Part shown: positions 16,020-24,353 of the stretch, piece by piece
How positions within the stretch are numbered: the first letter of the stretch is position 1
Layout of the letters: each line of letters starts with the position of its first letter
DNA from: Rhodobacterales bacterium LSUCC0031
Lineage (GTDB): Bacteria > Pseudomonadota > Alphaproteobacteria > Rhodobacterales > Rhodobacteraceae
NCBI GenBank assembly: GCA_015689735.1
Contig: WVSP01000003.1
Location: 62,001-126,000, forward strand
Direction of reading: 5' to 3'
Length of the DNA stretch: 64,000 nucleotides
Program-made: the position numbers and the translations under genes
Notes under the pieces: model-generated
Database searches by the model: none
Told to the model about the DNA's origin: nothing
The model's input: only the letters and a program-made list of their open reading frames with translations

Positions 16020-17107
16020 TCCGCAGCCTCCTGGGTTTGGCTGGCTGCGGCCTCGGCCCTCAGCCGCCGGATCAGTTCCAGCTCGGACTGGAAATCGACG
16101 TAGTGGGGCAGCTTGATATGCTCGAGGAAGCCCGTCGCTTGCACATTGTCGGAATGGTAGAGAACGAATTCCTGATCTTGCGCGGGCGCGCCGACATTGT
16201 CCTCGCCCAGCTCTTCCCAACGCATCGCGCGGTCAACCAGCGCCATGGAAATGGCCTTGCGCTCGGATTGGCCGAAGACCAGCCCATAGCCGCGGGTGAA
16301 TTGCGGCGGCTCGGTCTTTGACCCCATGAACTGGTTCACGGTCTCGCATTCGGTCAGCACCACTTCGCCCAACTCAATGGCAAAGCCCAGCTCGGGGATA
16401 TCCATCTCGACATCAACCCGGCCGATGCGCAATTCGCCCACGAAGGGGTGGTTGCGCCCATAGCCGCGCTGGGTGGAATAGGCCATCGATAGCACGAAGC
16501 CCTCGTCGCCGCGTGTAAGCGCCTGAAGGCGCAGCGGCCTGTCAGCAGGAAAATCCAAGGGCTCGCGCGTCAGGTCGCGGGGCGTGGCGGACCCATCTGC
16601 CTCGGGCTGGATCAGATCTTCGCGCGCAAGGAAATCGGTGACATGGGGCAGCCTGTCCGGCGCCGCCGCAGCCTGTGGCGCAGGTGCGGGCGCAAGCCCT
16701 TCGGCGGCCAGCGCGAAATCGAGCAAGCGGTGGGTATAGTCAAAGGTCGGCCCAAGGATCTGCCCCCCCGGTAGATCCTTGAAAGTCGCCGAGATCCGCC
16801 TGTCACAGGCCATCTTGTCGGTTTCGACCGGCAGGCTTGCCCCGAAGCGCGGCAGGGTGGTGCGATAGGCGCGGATCAGGAACACCGCCTCGATCAGGTC
16901 GCCGCGCGCCTGTTTGATCGCAAGCGCCGCCAGATCAGGGTCGTAGAGCGAGCCCTCGGCCATGACGCGGGCGACCGCAAGCGCCAATTGCTCGCGGATC
17001 TGCGCAATCGACATCTCGGCCACGCCAAGATCGCCGCGCCGTTCCTCGGCGAGCCATGCATGGGCGTTGTCGATGGCGCGCTCGCCGCCCTTCACTGCGA
17101 CATACAT
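16016..17107 (-). CDS. phnI: C-P lyase core subunit PhnI
   Basis: A 363-residue PhnI starting MYVAVKGGERAIDNAHAWLAEERRGD, the conserved N-terminus, with later family blocks such as LAYSTQRGYGRNHPFVGELRIG-like residues and MVLVDRAMRWEELGED-like residues. PhnI is the nucleosidase that, with PhnG, H and L, couples the phosphonate to the ribose of ATP. It starts three bases after phnH ends and overlaps phnJ. Length equals the family norm. Confidence 0.95.
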   Translation of the reverse strand: MYVAVKGGERAIDNAHAWLAEERRGDLGVAEMSIAQIREQLALAVARVMAEGSLYDPDLAALAIKQARGDLIEAVFLIRAYRTTLPRFGASLPVETDKMACDRRISATFKDLPGGQILGPTFDYTHRLLDFALAAEGLAPAPAPQAAAAPDRLPHVTDFLAREDLIQPEADGSATPRDLTREPLDFPADRPLRLQALTRGDEGFVLSMAYSTQRGYGRNHPFVGELRIGRVDVEMDIPELGFAIELGEVVLTECETVNQFMGSKTEPPQFTRGYGLVFGQSERKAISMALVDRAMRWEELGEDNVGAPAQDQEFVLYHSDNVQATGFLEHIKLPHYVDFQSELELIRRLRAEAAASQTQEAAE

Positions 17108-17110
17108 GGC

Positions 17111-17677
17111 CTAGCCCTCCACAATTGCGCCACGCGGCAACCCGGCCAGCCGGTCGCCACAGGTGAAATAGCAATCGAACCCAAGCGGAAAGCGGCGGCG
17201 ATTGTCCTGAAAGGCCGCGATCTCGGGCAGGGAAAGCTGCGCGCGGTCCTTGATCCCCGGCCCGCGCAAGCTTGCGCCTTTGGTCGCGAGCGATGTCATT
17301 TCAACGATCAGGGTGGCAGCCCGGTCTGGGTAAGCCGAAGTGCCGATGGCAAAGCGGTCAACAGGGCTAAGCGCGTCCCATGTGCCAAGGGCAAACATCG
17401 CCGCCTCGGGGCGGACAATGGGTGCGCTGGTATGAAAGGTAATCCATTCGCGCAGACCAGGCTGGTCATGCGAGGGGGCGAGGTAAAGCGGCGTGGTGCT
17501 ATCGCAAAGTGTCAAGATGAGCGCACCCGCCGCCTGAGAGCAAGGTGCGGGCGGGCGGGCCAAGGCCAGCATCTCGATCCGGCCGGGGCGCGCCATGGCT
17601 TGCAGTGCGGCGCGAAAGGCATGGGCCGCATCATGAGAGAGATTGGCGAAACCGCCATCAAGCTGGGGCGTGGTCAT
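17111..17677 (-). CDS. phnH: C-P lyase core subunit PhnH
   Basis: The 188-residue protein shows PhnH features: an N-terminal GGFANLSHDAAHAFRAALQAMARPG segment, a central CDSTTPLYLAP block and C-terminal LPRGAIVEG. PhnH is a structural subunit of the PhnGHIJ core complex. ATG 17677 overlaps the phnG stop by four bases, consistent with tight operon coupling. Confidence 0.93.
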   Translation of the reverse strand: MTTPQLDGGFANLSHDAAHAFRAALQAMARPGRIEMLALARPPAPCSQAAGALILTLCDSTTPLYLAPSHDQPGLREWITFHTSAPIVRPEAAMFALGTWDALSPVDRFAIGTSAYPDRAATLIVEMTSLATKGASLRGPGIKDRAQLSLPEIAAFQDNRRRFPLGFDCYFTCGDRLAGLPRGAIVEG

Positions 17678-18135
17678 GCGTCCTCTCCCCGGACCATGGT
17701 GAAAAATTCGACCTTCGTCGCAGCGGCACGGCGCGCGCGCCCTTCTCGGGCGGCGACAGCCTCGGCCCGCAAGGGCGCGATGATCGCGGCTTCAATGGCC
17801 GATGCCTGCCCTTCTTGGCAAAGCGCGTCGATGACGGCGACGCGGCGCGCATGGTCACCGTCGCGACCTTGCACATGCCCATGACCCACAACACCCGATG
17901 GCAGGCGCACCGCGCAGCGTGTGACCGTCATCTCGCCCAGGTTGAAAGGCGCGCCCGAGCCACCCGCCCGCCCCTTGACCATCACGGTACCGATCTCAGG
18001 GGCGCGCAACACCTCATGCGCGGGTAACGCAGTCGCATAGGCGGCAAAAAGCGCAGCCAGCCGCGCAGCAGGCGCTTTGGCCAATGTCGAAAGCCGCGCT
18101 TGGCGGGCAGTGATCGCAGGGTCGGTGACAGACAT
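17674..18135 (-). CDS. phnG: C-P lyase core subunit PhnG
   Basis: A 153-residue PhnG, first gene of the phnGHIJKLN operon. Family blocks include LRAPEIGTVMVKGRAGGSGAPFNLGEMTVTRC and GHGHVQGRDGDHARRVAVIDAL, both typical of PhnG near the PhnI interface. The operon reads away from phnF; the 98-bp gap between them contains a probable PhnF operator and a Pho-box-like repeat, so it is likely repressed by PhnF and activated on phosphate starvation. Confidence 0.94.
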   Translation of the reverse strand: MSVTDPAITARQARLSTLAKAPAARLAALFAAYATALPAHEVLRAPEIGTVMVKGRAGGSGAPFNLGEMTVTRCAVRLPSGVVGHGHVQGRDGDHARRVAVIDALCQEGQASAIEAAIIAPLRAEAVAAREGRARRAAATKVEFFTMVRGEDA

Positions 18136-18157
18136 CTTGGCAAGTTGTCCATTTATT

Positions 18158-18172
18158 TATACAACTATACAA
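18158..18172. promoter_or_regulatory. Probable PhnF operator (direct repeat)
   Basis: Two TATACAA heptamers (18158-18164 and 18166-18172) lie in an A/T-rich island between phnG and phnF, 23-37 bp before the phnG start, so a bound repressor would block the promoter. The link to PhnF rests on position. Confidence 0.45.
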
Positions 18173-18214
18173 ATTTAATCGCACAGGCCCAGATGCGTGG
18201 CAAGGGGCCAAGAT

Positions 18215-18232
18215 ATGAAGATTTGGTGACAG
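18215..18232 (-). promoter_or_regulatory. Candidate Pho box between phnF and phnG
   Basis: The minus strand reads CTGTCAC-CAAA-TCTTCAT, a 7-4-7 direct repeat like the PhoB site, 80-97 bp before phnG and just before the phnF ATG. Its distance from any obvious -10 for phnG is longer than usual. Confidence 0.5.
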
Positions 18233-18233
18233 C

Positions 18234-18950
18234 ATGGGACGATCCCCGCTTTGGACTGCGATCCGCGACCAGATCGCCGCCGAGATCGCGCGCGGCCATT
18301 ATCGGCCGGGCGACCGCCTTCCGACCGAGGCGCAACTGGCCGAACGGTTCGGCGTCAATCGCCACACGCTGCGCCGCGCGCTGTCCGATCTGGCGGCCTC
18401 GGGGATGGTCCATGCCCGCCGGGGCGCGGGGGTATTCGTGCATCAAGCCCCCACCGCCTATCCGCTGGGCCGCCGGGTGCGGTTTCACCAAAACCTGATG
18501 GCCGCGGGGCGGGTGCCGGATCGGCGCATCCTGCGGCTGGAGACACGCGCCGCCGATGCGCGCGAGGCGGCGGCCCTTAACCTTGTCCCCGGTGCCGCAG
18601 TGCATGTGTTCGAAGGCTTGAGCCTTGCCGATGGTGCGCCCATCGCGCTGTTCCACTCGGTCTTTCCGGCGGCGCGGTTCCCTGCGCTCCTCGATCACCT
18701 GCACGACAACCCCTCGGTCACGGCGGCCTTCGCGGCGCATGGCCTGACCGACTACACCCGCGCCAGCACCCAGATCACGGCCAAGGCCGCGACAGCGACA
18801 ATGGCCGCGCATTTGCAGCTTGCCGTGGGCGCGGCGCTGTTGCGCACGGTTGCTGTCAACGTGGATGGTGCGGACAAGCCCGTCGAATATGGCCGCACAT
18901 GGTTCGCAGGCGAGCGCGTGGCGCTCACCCTTGGGGCCGGGGACACCTGA
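18234..18950 (+). CDS. phnF: GntR/HutC-family phosphonate regulator PhnF
   Basis: A 238-residue regulator with an N-terminal winged helix (QIAAEIARGHYRPGDRLPTEAQLAERFGVNRHTLRRALSDL-type residues, about 12-55) and a C-terminal UTRA ligand domain ending PVEYGRTWFAGERVALTL. This is the HutC/PhnF architecture. It is divergent from phnG and probably represses the phn genes until a phosphonate-pathway ligand is present. The ATG at 18234 is directly preceded by the Pho-box-like repeat, so its leader is very short or its promoter lies further upstream. Confidence 0.9.
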   Translation: MGRSPLWTAIRDQIAAEIARGHYRPGDRLPTEAQLAERFGVNRHTLRRALSDLAASGMVHARRGAGVFVHQAPTAYPLGRRVRFHQNLMAAGRVPDRRILRLETRAADAREAAALNLVPGAAVHVFEGLSLADGAPIALFHSVFPAARFPALLDHLHDNPSVTAAFAAHGLTDYTRASTQITAKAATATMAAHLQLAVGAALLRTVAVNVDGADKPVEYGRTWFAGERVALTLGAGDT

Positions 18951-19035
18951 GCGCCCCCTTCACCTTGACGAAAATACATATATCCCCCGCATCGGCCGTG
19001 ACCAAGGCGGGGCGTTGCACCCCAATTGCACCCCA

Positions 19036-19635
19036 TCAAATATCGAGGAACACTGTCTCCCCCTGCCCTTGCAGGCGGATGTCGAAACGGTAATGGCCCT
19101 CCGCGATGCGCTTGGCGATCAGGGTCTCGACGCGCGGGCGCTGCTCGATGCGCGCCAAGAGTGGATCGGCGCTGTTGTCCTCATCGTCGAAATAGATGCG
19201 GGTGTGCAGGCCGATATTGATCCCGCGCGCCACGATCCAGACCGAGATATGGGGCGCCATCAGCCGCCCGTCATGGCCCTTGACCGCGCCGGGCTTGACC
19301 GTGCGCAGCGTGTATTCGCCCGTATCCTTGTCGGCGGCGAAACGGCAAAAACCACTCACCGCCGGGTCGGCGCCGGGCTGGCCGGCATAGCGGCCCGTGG
19401 CATCGGCCTGCCAGCTTTCGAACATCGCATCGCGCATCGCCCAGCCGGTGCCGTCATAGATCGAGCCGGTGATGGTGATCACCTCGCCCTTGGCACCCTC
19501 GGCGATGGGCGACAGGCCCAGATCCTCGGGGTAGACGCCGGGCAGGCCCGCGAAGGTCGGGATGCAGCCGATATGGACATAGGGCCCGCCCGTCTGGCTG
19601 GCCGTCTCGGTCAGGGTTCCAAGCTTCTGCACCAT
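19036..19635 (-). CDS. pcaG: Protocatechuate 3,4-dioxygenase alpha subunit PcaG
   Basis: The 199-residue product is a PcaG-type intradiol dioxygenase alpha chain: GPYVHIGC start, ITITGSIYDGTGWAMRDAMFESWQAD core and FDIRLQGQGETVFLDI end. It pairs with PcaH, which carries the non-haem iron, to cleave protocatechuate to beta-carboxymuconate. It lies three bases after pcaH and ends the pob-pca operon. Confidence 0.94.
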   Translation of the reverse strand: MVQKLGTLTETASQTGGPYVHIGCIPTFAGLPGVYPEDLGLSPIAEGAKGEVITITGSIYDGTGWAMRDAMFESWQADATGRYAGQPGADPAVSGFCRFAADKDTGEYTLRTVKPGAVKGHDGRLMAPHISVWIVARGINIGLHTRIYFDDEDNSADPLLARIEQRPRVETLIAKRIAEGHYRFDIRLQGQGETVFLDI

Positions 19636-19638
19636 GGC

Positions 19639-20367
19639 TCACATCCCCTCGGGCTTGTTTTCGAACATGGTCTGCCGCCGCCCGCGCAAGACGATGTCGA
19701 AGCGATAGGCGAGGTAATCCATCGGCCGGCTTGCGCCCATGTCGAGCGGCGCCACCAACTGGTCGAGCTGACCGCGATCCTTGACGGTCGCGGCAATCGG
19801 GCAGCGCGCGATCAGCGGATCGCCCTCGAAATAGGCCTGCGTGATCAGGCGCTGGCCAAAGCTGTGGCCGAAAACGGAGAAATGAATGTGCATGGGCCGC
19901 CAGTCATTGCCGCGATTGGGCCAAGGATAGGCGCCGGGCCGGATGGTCAGGAACTCGTAATAGCCGTTTTCATCGGTCAACGTGCGCCCGCAGCCGCCGA
20001 AATTGGGATCAAGCGGGGCGAAATAGGTATCTTTCACATGGCGGTAGCGCCCGCCGGCATTGGCCTGCCAGATCTCGACGAGCGTATGCGGCACGGGGCG
20101 CGCGTTTTCATCGAGGACGCGGCCATGCACGCGGATACGCTCGCCTATCGCCGGTGCCGCCCCTTTCGAGAAATTCAGGATCAGGTTGTTGTCGAGCGCC
20201 CCGATCAGCCCATGGCCGAAGCGCGGTCCGGTTTCCTCGGACGGGGTCGATTCCAGCGACAGAAGCGGCAGGTTGGGGCTGCGCGTCAGGGATGTCTTGT
20301 ACTCGGGATCGTAAGGCACAGGGTGCATGTCGCGCCTGCGCGGGATCAGTCGGCCAGTCTCGGTCAT
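19639..20367 (-). CDS. pcaH: Protocatechuate 3,4-dioxygenase beta subunit PcaH
   Basis: A 242-residue PcaH: N-terminal PCDO_beta segment (HPVPYDPEYKTSLTRSPNLPLLSL-like) and catalytic core with GRVLDENARPVPHTLVEIWQAN, Tyr in GGRYRH, Tyr in GAYPWPN and the His pair in MHIHFSVFG. These Tyr/His residues ligate Fe(III) in the family. Its start overlaps the pcaC stop by four bases. Confidence 0.95.
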   Translation of the reverse strand: MTETGRLIPRRRDMHPVPYDPEYKTSLTRSPNLPLLSLESTPSEETGPRFGHGLIGALDNNLILNFSKGAAPAIGERIRVHGRVLDENARPVPHTLVEIWQANAGGRYRHVKDTYFAPLDPNFGGCGRTLTDENGYYEFLTIRPGAYPWPNRGNDWRPMHIHFSVFGHSFGQRLITQAYFEGDPLIARCPIAATVKDRGQLDQLVAPLDMGASRPMDYLAYRFDIVLRGRRQTMFENKPEGM

Positions 20368-20744
20368 GCCTCGCCCTCCATCTCGGCAAAGATCTTTTTC
20401 GCGATGCGGATCGCGCTGTTGGCACGCGGCACGCCCGCATAGATCGCGACATGCTGGAACACTTCCATCACATCGGCTTGGCTGGCGCCGGTGCGCGCGG
20501 TCGCCCGCAGGTGCAGCGCCAATTCCTCCTCGTTGCCCAGTCCCGCCAATAGCGCCAGCGTCAACATCGAGCGTTCACGGCGCGTCAGCGCATCCGACGC
20601 CCAGACCGTGCCCCAAGCAGCCTCGGTGATCAGCGTCTGAAAGGCCGCATCAAGCGGCGTCTTGGCAGCTTCGGCGCGATCCACATGGGCATCGCCCAGA
20701 ACGGCCCGGCGCACCTGCATGCCCTTGGCGTGGCGGTCTGTCAT
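20364..20744 (-). CDS. pcaC: 4-carboxymuconolactone decarboxylase PcaC
   Basis: The 126-residue protein matches PcaC in length and motifs: VDRAEAAKTPLDAAFQTLITEAAWGTVWA, LTRRERSMLTLALLAGLG, and EELALHLRATARTGASQADVMEVFQHVAIYAGVPRAN. It decarboxylates gamma-carboxymuconolactone to beta-ketoadipate enol-lactone. The pcaB and pcaD steps are not in this window. It sits 38 bp after pobA. Confidence 0.94.
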   Translation of the reverse strand: MTDRHAKGMQVRRAVLGDAHVDRAEAAKTPLDAAFQTLITEAAWGTVWASDALTRRERSMLTLALLAGLGNEEELALHLRATARTGASQADVMEVFQHVAIYAGVPRANSAIRIAKKIFAEMEGEA

Positions 20745-20782
20745 GGTCTCTCCCTCCCCCCGGTGACGGGTTGCGTCCTGCC

Positions 20783-21952
20783 CTAGTATGGCAGACCGAT
20801 ATAGTTCTCGGCCAGATCACGCCGCGCGGTTTCCGATTGCGACAGGTGCAAGAGCGTCGCCTTGCGCATCTGGGCGGCGAAGCTGTCCTCGCCTTCGAAA
20901 TGGTGCAGCATGGTGGTCATGGACCACGAAAAGCGCATCGCTTTCCAGATACGGGCCAAGGCGCGGGCGGCATATCCGTCGATGCCTGCCGTGTCGCCCC
21001 GTTTGACCGCGGCGATAAGAGCCTCGTGCAGGTAGAAGACATCCGACACCGCAAGGTTCAGCCCCTTGGCGCCCGTGGGCGGCACGATATGGGCGGCGTC
21101 GCCCACTAGAAAGAGCCGGCCCCAGCGCAAGGGCTCACTGACGAAGGAACGGAGGGGCGCGATGGATTTCTCGATCGAGGGGCCGGTGACAAGCGTCTTG
21201 GTCACATCGCCCGGCAGGCAGGAGATCAGCCTTTCCCAGAAGCGGTCATCGGACCACTCCGCGACCTTGTCGGTCAGCGGCACCTGCACATAGTAGCGGC
21301 TCAGCATCTCATTGCGCATGGAGGCCAGCGCAAAGCCGTTGCGGGAATTGGCATAGATCAATTCCTCATGCGCGGGCGGCGTGCGCGAGAGGATGCCAAG
21401 CCAACCGAAGGGATAGACACGCTCGAATTCCTGCCGCTTCTCGGTGGGTATGGTCTGTCGGCTGACGCCGTGAAACCCGTCGCAGCCCGCGACATAGGCG
21501 CAATCGATGCGCTTTTGTGCGCCGTCATGGGTGAAGGTGACGAAAGGCGCGTCGCCCGTCGCATCATGGATCGCCACATCGGCGACCTCGTGCAAGATCG
21601 TGGTCCCCATCGCGTCTTGGGCGGCGTAAAGATCGGCCGTCACCTCGGTCTGGCCATAGACCATCACGGTCTTGCCGGTCAGCTCCTTGAAATCGATCCG
21701 CACCATCAGATCGTCGTCGGAAAAGATGCAGCCCTCATGCGGATGACCCTCGCGGGACATGCGGTCGCCCACGCCCGCCTCCTCAAGCATGCGCACGGTG
21801 CCTTGCTCCAGCACGCCCGCTCGGATGCGCGCGAGCACATGGGCGCGCGCGGCGCGCTCGAGCACGACGGTTTCGACACCTGCTTTGTTCAGAAGCTGCG
21901 ACAGCAACAGGCCCGACGGCCCGCCGCCGATGATCACGACATCGGTCTTCAC
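20783..21952 (-). CDS. pobA: 4-hydroxybenzoate 3-monooxygenase PobA
   Basis: A 389-residue flavoprotein hydroxylase with the FAD GxGxxG fingerprint IIGGGPSGLLLSQLLNKAG, the DG motif (YVAGCDGFHGVSRQTIP) and GDAAHIVPPTGAKGLNLAVSD. It turns 4-hydroxybenzoate into protocatechuate using NADPH and O2. The GTG at 21952 is the chosen start: it aligns with the usual MKT start and has GGGAGGAAAC upstream; an in-frame ATG at 21985 would add 11 odd residues. It leads the pobA-pcaC-pcaH-pcaG operon. Confidence 0.94.
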   Translation of the reverse strand: MKTDVVIIGGGPSGLLLSQLLNKAGVETVVLERAARAHVLARIRAGVLEQGTVRMLEEAGVGDRMSREGHPHEGCIFSDDDLMVRIDFKELTGKTVMVYGQTEVTADLYAAQDAMGTTILHEVADVAIHDATGDAPFVTFTHDGAQKRIDCAYVAGCDGFHGVSRQTIPTEKRQEFERVYPFGWLGILSRTPPAHEELIYANSRNGFALASMRNEMLSRYYVQVPLTDKVAEWSDDRFWERLISCLPGDVTKTLVTGPSIEKSIAPLRSFVSEPLRWGRLFLVGDAAHIVPPTGAKGLNLAVSDVFYLHEALIAAVKRGDTAGIDGYAARALARIWKAMRFSWSMTTMLHHFEGEDSFAAQMRKATLLHLSQSETARRDLAENYIGLPY

Positions 21953-22043
21953 CTGCGTTTCCTCCCTTGCGCAGGGCCATAGCATAGGGCGTCAGGCGCA
22001 AAGACAAATGGACGCGTCCGACCTTGACTGGTAGAAATCGCAC

Positions 22044-22901
22044 ATGACCGCAGGCAGCCAAATCCCGGTTTTCGCGCTTTACGGCGAAACCGCGCCCTTT
22101 CCCGACCTGATCCATATCGAACGGTTGGCCGACCGCGCCACGAGCGAAGGCTGGACCATCGCGGCGCACCGCCATGGGCAATTGTCGCAACTGATCATGG
22201 TCACGGCGGGCGCGGCCACAGCTCGGGTCGATGGCGATGCCTATCGGCTGTTGCCTGATGATTTCCTGTTCATTCCAGCCCATGTCGTGCATGGCTACGA
22301 CTTTCTTCCCGGCACGGCGGGATTGGTGATCTCGCTGCCCACGGCGCTGTTTGGGGCGGGAGGCGCACAGGCGGCAGGCTTGGCTGCCGCCTTGGCGCGG
22401 CCCTTGCGCGGACAGGCCGGGGCGGGGTTGGGCGACCTTGTGGACCGCGTCGTGTCAGGCTTTGAAAGCGCGGGTCGATTTCGAACACACCTGGTGCTGG
22501 GCCTTGCCCAAGCCCTGTTGGCCGCGATCGCCGAAACGGCACGCCCCGAGGCAAAAGATCAGCCCGCACCGCAAGATGGGCGGCTTGCCCATCTCGATGC
22601 GCTGATCGCCGCGCGGATGGATCAGGGCTGGGGTGTGGCCGATTATGCCGCGGCCCTGCAAATCAGTGCCGCGCATCTGGGGCGTCTGTGCCGGGTGGCG
22701 CGCGGCATGGGGGCCAAAGCCTATATCGAACAGGCCGTGATGGACGAGGCAAGCCGCCTGTTGGCTTTTACCCGCCTGCCCATGTCGGAGATCGGCTATC
22801 GCTTGGGCTTCGATGACCCCTCGCATTTCTCCAAGCGTTTCCGGGTGGTGCGCGGCATGGCCCCCTCGGCCTATCGGCGTCAGATGGAAGGGCGCGATTG
22901 A
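22044..22901 (+). CDS. pobR: AraC-family regulator of 4-hydroxybenzoate use, PobR-like
   Basis: A 285-residue AraC-type activator: an N-terminal cupin-like sensing domain (RHGQLSQLIMVTAGAA to FIPAHVVHGYDF), then two helix-turn-helix motifs, the second reading MSEIGYRLGFDDPSHFSKRFRVVRGMAPSAYR. It is divergent from pobA across 91 bp, the position of PobR. Likely ligand is 4-hydroxybenzoate. No unambiguous operator was seen in the intergenic gap. Confidence 0.85.
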   Translation: MTAGSQIPVFALYGETAPFPDLIHIERLADRATSEGWTIAAHRHGQLSQLIMVTAGAATARVDGDAYRLLPDDFLFIPAHVVHGYDFLPGTAGLVISLPTALFGAGGAQAAGLAAALARPLRGQAGAGLGDLVDRVVSGFESAGRFRTHLVLGLAQALLAAIAETARPEAKDQPAPQDGRLAHLDALIAARMDQGWGVADYAAALQISAAHLGRLCRVARGMGAKAYIEQAVMDEASRLLAFTRLPMSEIGYRLGFDDPSHFSKRFRVVRGMAPSAYRRQMEGRD

Positions 22902-22962
22902 CAGTGCGCGCGCCCGCGACAAATGTCGCACGGCTGACGGATTACTGCGTGCGGACCGCCCC

Positions 22963-24345
22963 ATGACGACATCACCGACCATCGCCGAAGCGCTCGCTTC
23001 GCGCATCCATGGCTTTCAGCCTGCGGATGTTACACCCAAGGCGCGGTTGCGCGCGCGGATCGCGGTAATCGACACGGTCGGTGTCAGCTTGGCTGGCGCG
23101 GGGATGGACTGCGTCACCCATCTGCGCGCGCTCCCCGGCGTGGCCGATGCACCGGGGCCTTGCACGCTGATCGGGCAGCGGGGAACGGCCAGCATGCTCG
23201 ACGCTGCGCTGATCAATGGCACGGCCGCGCATGCACTTGATTACGACGATTTCTCCAGCGTTTTTGGCGGGCATCAATCCGCCCCCATCCTGCCTGCCCT
23301 TTTCGCATTGGCCGAGGCTGAGGGGCATGGCGGCGAAGCGGTGATGACCGCCTATACCATGGGCGTCGAGACCGAGATCCGCATCGCGCGCGCGGTACAT
23401 TTCCACCATTACGACAAGGGCTGGCACCCGACCGCGACGCTCGGCACCTTTGGGGCGGCAGCGGCTTGCGCGCATCTGATGGGCCTGAGCGAGACACCGA
23501 TCGCCACCGCGCTGGCCTTGGCCGCCTCGCAGGCGGCGGGCATCAAGGCCAATTTCGGCACGATGACCAAACCCTTCCATGTCGGCCAATGCGCGCGCGC
23601 GGGGCTCTTGGCCGCGCTCATGGCACGCCAGGGCTATAGCGCGAACCACGCGGCCTTCGAGCATCCGCAGGGTTTTCTCGAGGTCTTCAACGGCGCTGGC
23701 ACCTATGACGCCACGCGCATCTTCGCCAATTGGGCAGCGCCTTTGGAGTTGGAGGATGACGGCATCGCCATCAAGCCCTACCCCTGCTGCGGCAGCGCCC
23801 ATGCCGCGATCGAGGCGGCGCTGAACCTGCGGGACGAAAGCGCGCTTGACCCGAAGGATATCGCCAAGATCACGATCCTGCCCCATCCCCGCCGCCTGCC
23901 CCATACCGACAACCCTTGGCCCAAGACGGAGTTGGAGGCAAAATTCAGTGTCCAATACCTCGTTGCGCGGGCGCTTCTGGACGGGGCGATCAAGCTCGCG
24001 CATTTCGAGCAGGCCGCCATCGCAGACCCGATCATTCACGATCTCTTGGGCAGGATCGACGCCCGGCCCCACCCCGAAATGGGCGATCATTCCGCCAGCC
24101 AATGGGCAGCGGAAGTGATCGTCGAGACGACAACAGGCGCGCGGCTGGCCCACCGCATCGACGATCTGATGGGCGGCGGCGGTGGCGTGCCTGATACGAT
24201 CGACGCAATGCGGGCGAAATTCATGGATTGCGCGGCGGTGATCGGCCCCAGCGATTGGGCAGCCCGCCTTTTCGACGCGCTAGCCGATTTTGACCGCGCC
24301 CCAGCGCTTGGCCCAATTGTCGCCCAGATGGCACCTCCAGCCTAA
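22963..24345 (+). CDS. MmgE/PrpD family protein
   Basis: The 460-residue product matches the MmgE/PrpD superfamily (2-methylcitrate dehydratase and relatives): LINGTAAHALDYDDF, HPTATLGTFGAAAACAHLMGL, GTMTKPFHVGQCARAG and IKPYPCCGSAHAAIEA. Family members dehydrate hydroxy-tricarboxylic acids or act on itaconate-like substrates; no prpB/prpC neighbour points to propionate here. The start ATG 22963 follows the pobR stop by 61 bp; a longer in-frame extension inside pobR was rejected. Confidence 0.85.
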   Translation: MTTSPTIAEALASRIHGFQPADVTPKARLRARIAVIDTVGVSLAGAGMDCVTHLRALPGVADAPGPCTLIGQRGTASMLDAALINGTAAHALDYDDFSSVFGGHQSAPILPALFALAEAEGHGGEAVMTAYTMGVETEIRIARAVHFHHYDKGWHPTATLGTFGAAAACAHLMGLSETPIATALALAASQAAGIKANFGTMTKPFHVGQCARAGLLAALMARQGYSANHAAFEHPQGFLEVFNGAGTYDATRIFANWAAPLELEDDGIAIKPYPCCGSAHAAIEAALNLRDESALDPKDIAKITILPHPRRLPHTDNPWPKTELEAKFSVQYLVARALLDGAIKLAHFEQAAIADPIIHDLLGRIDARPHPEMGDHSASQWAAEVIVETTTGARLAHRIDDLMGGGGGVPDTIDAMRAKFMDCAAVIGPSDWAARLFDALADFDRAPALGPIVAQMAPPA

Positions 24346-24353
24346 GAGCGCGC

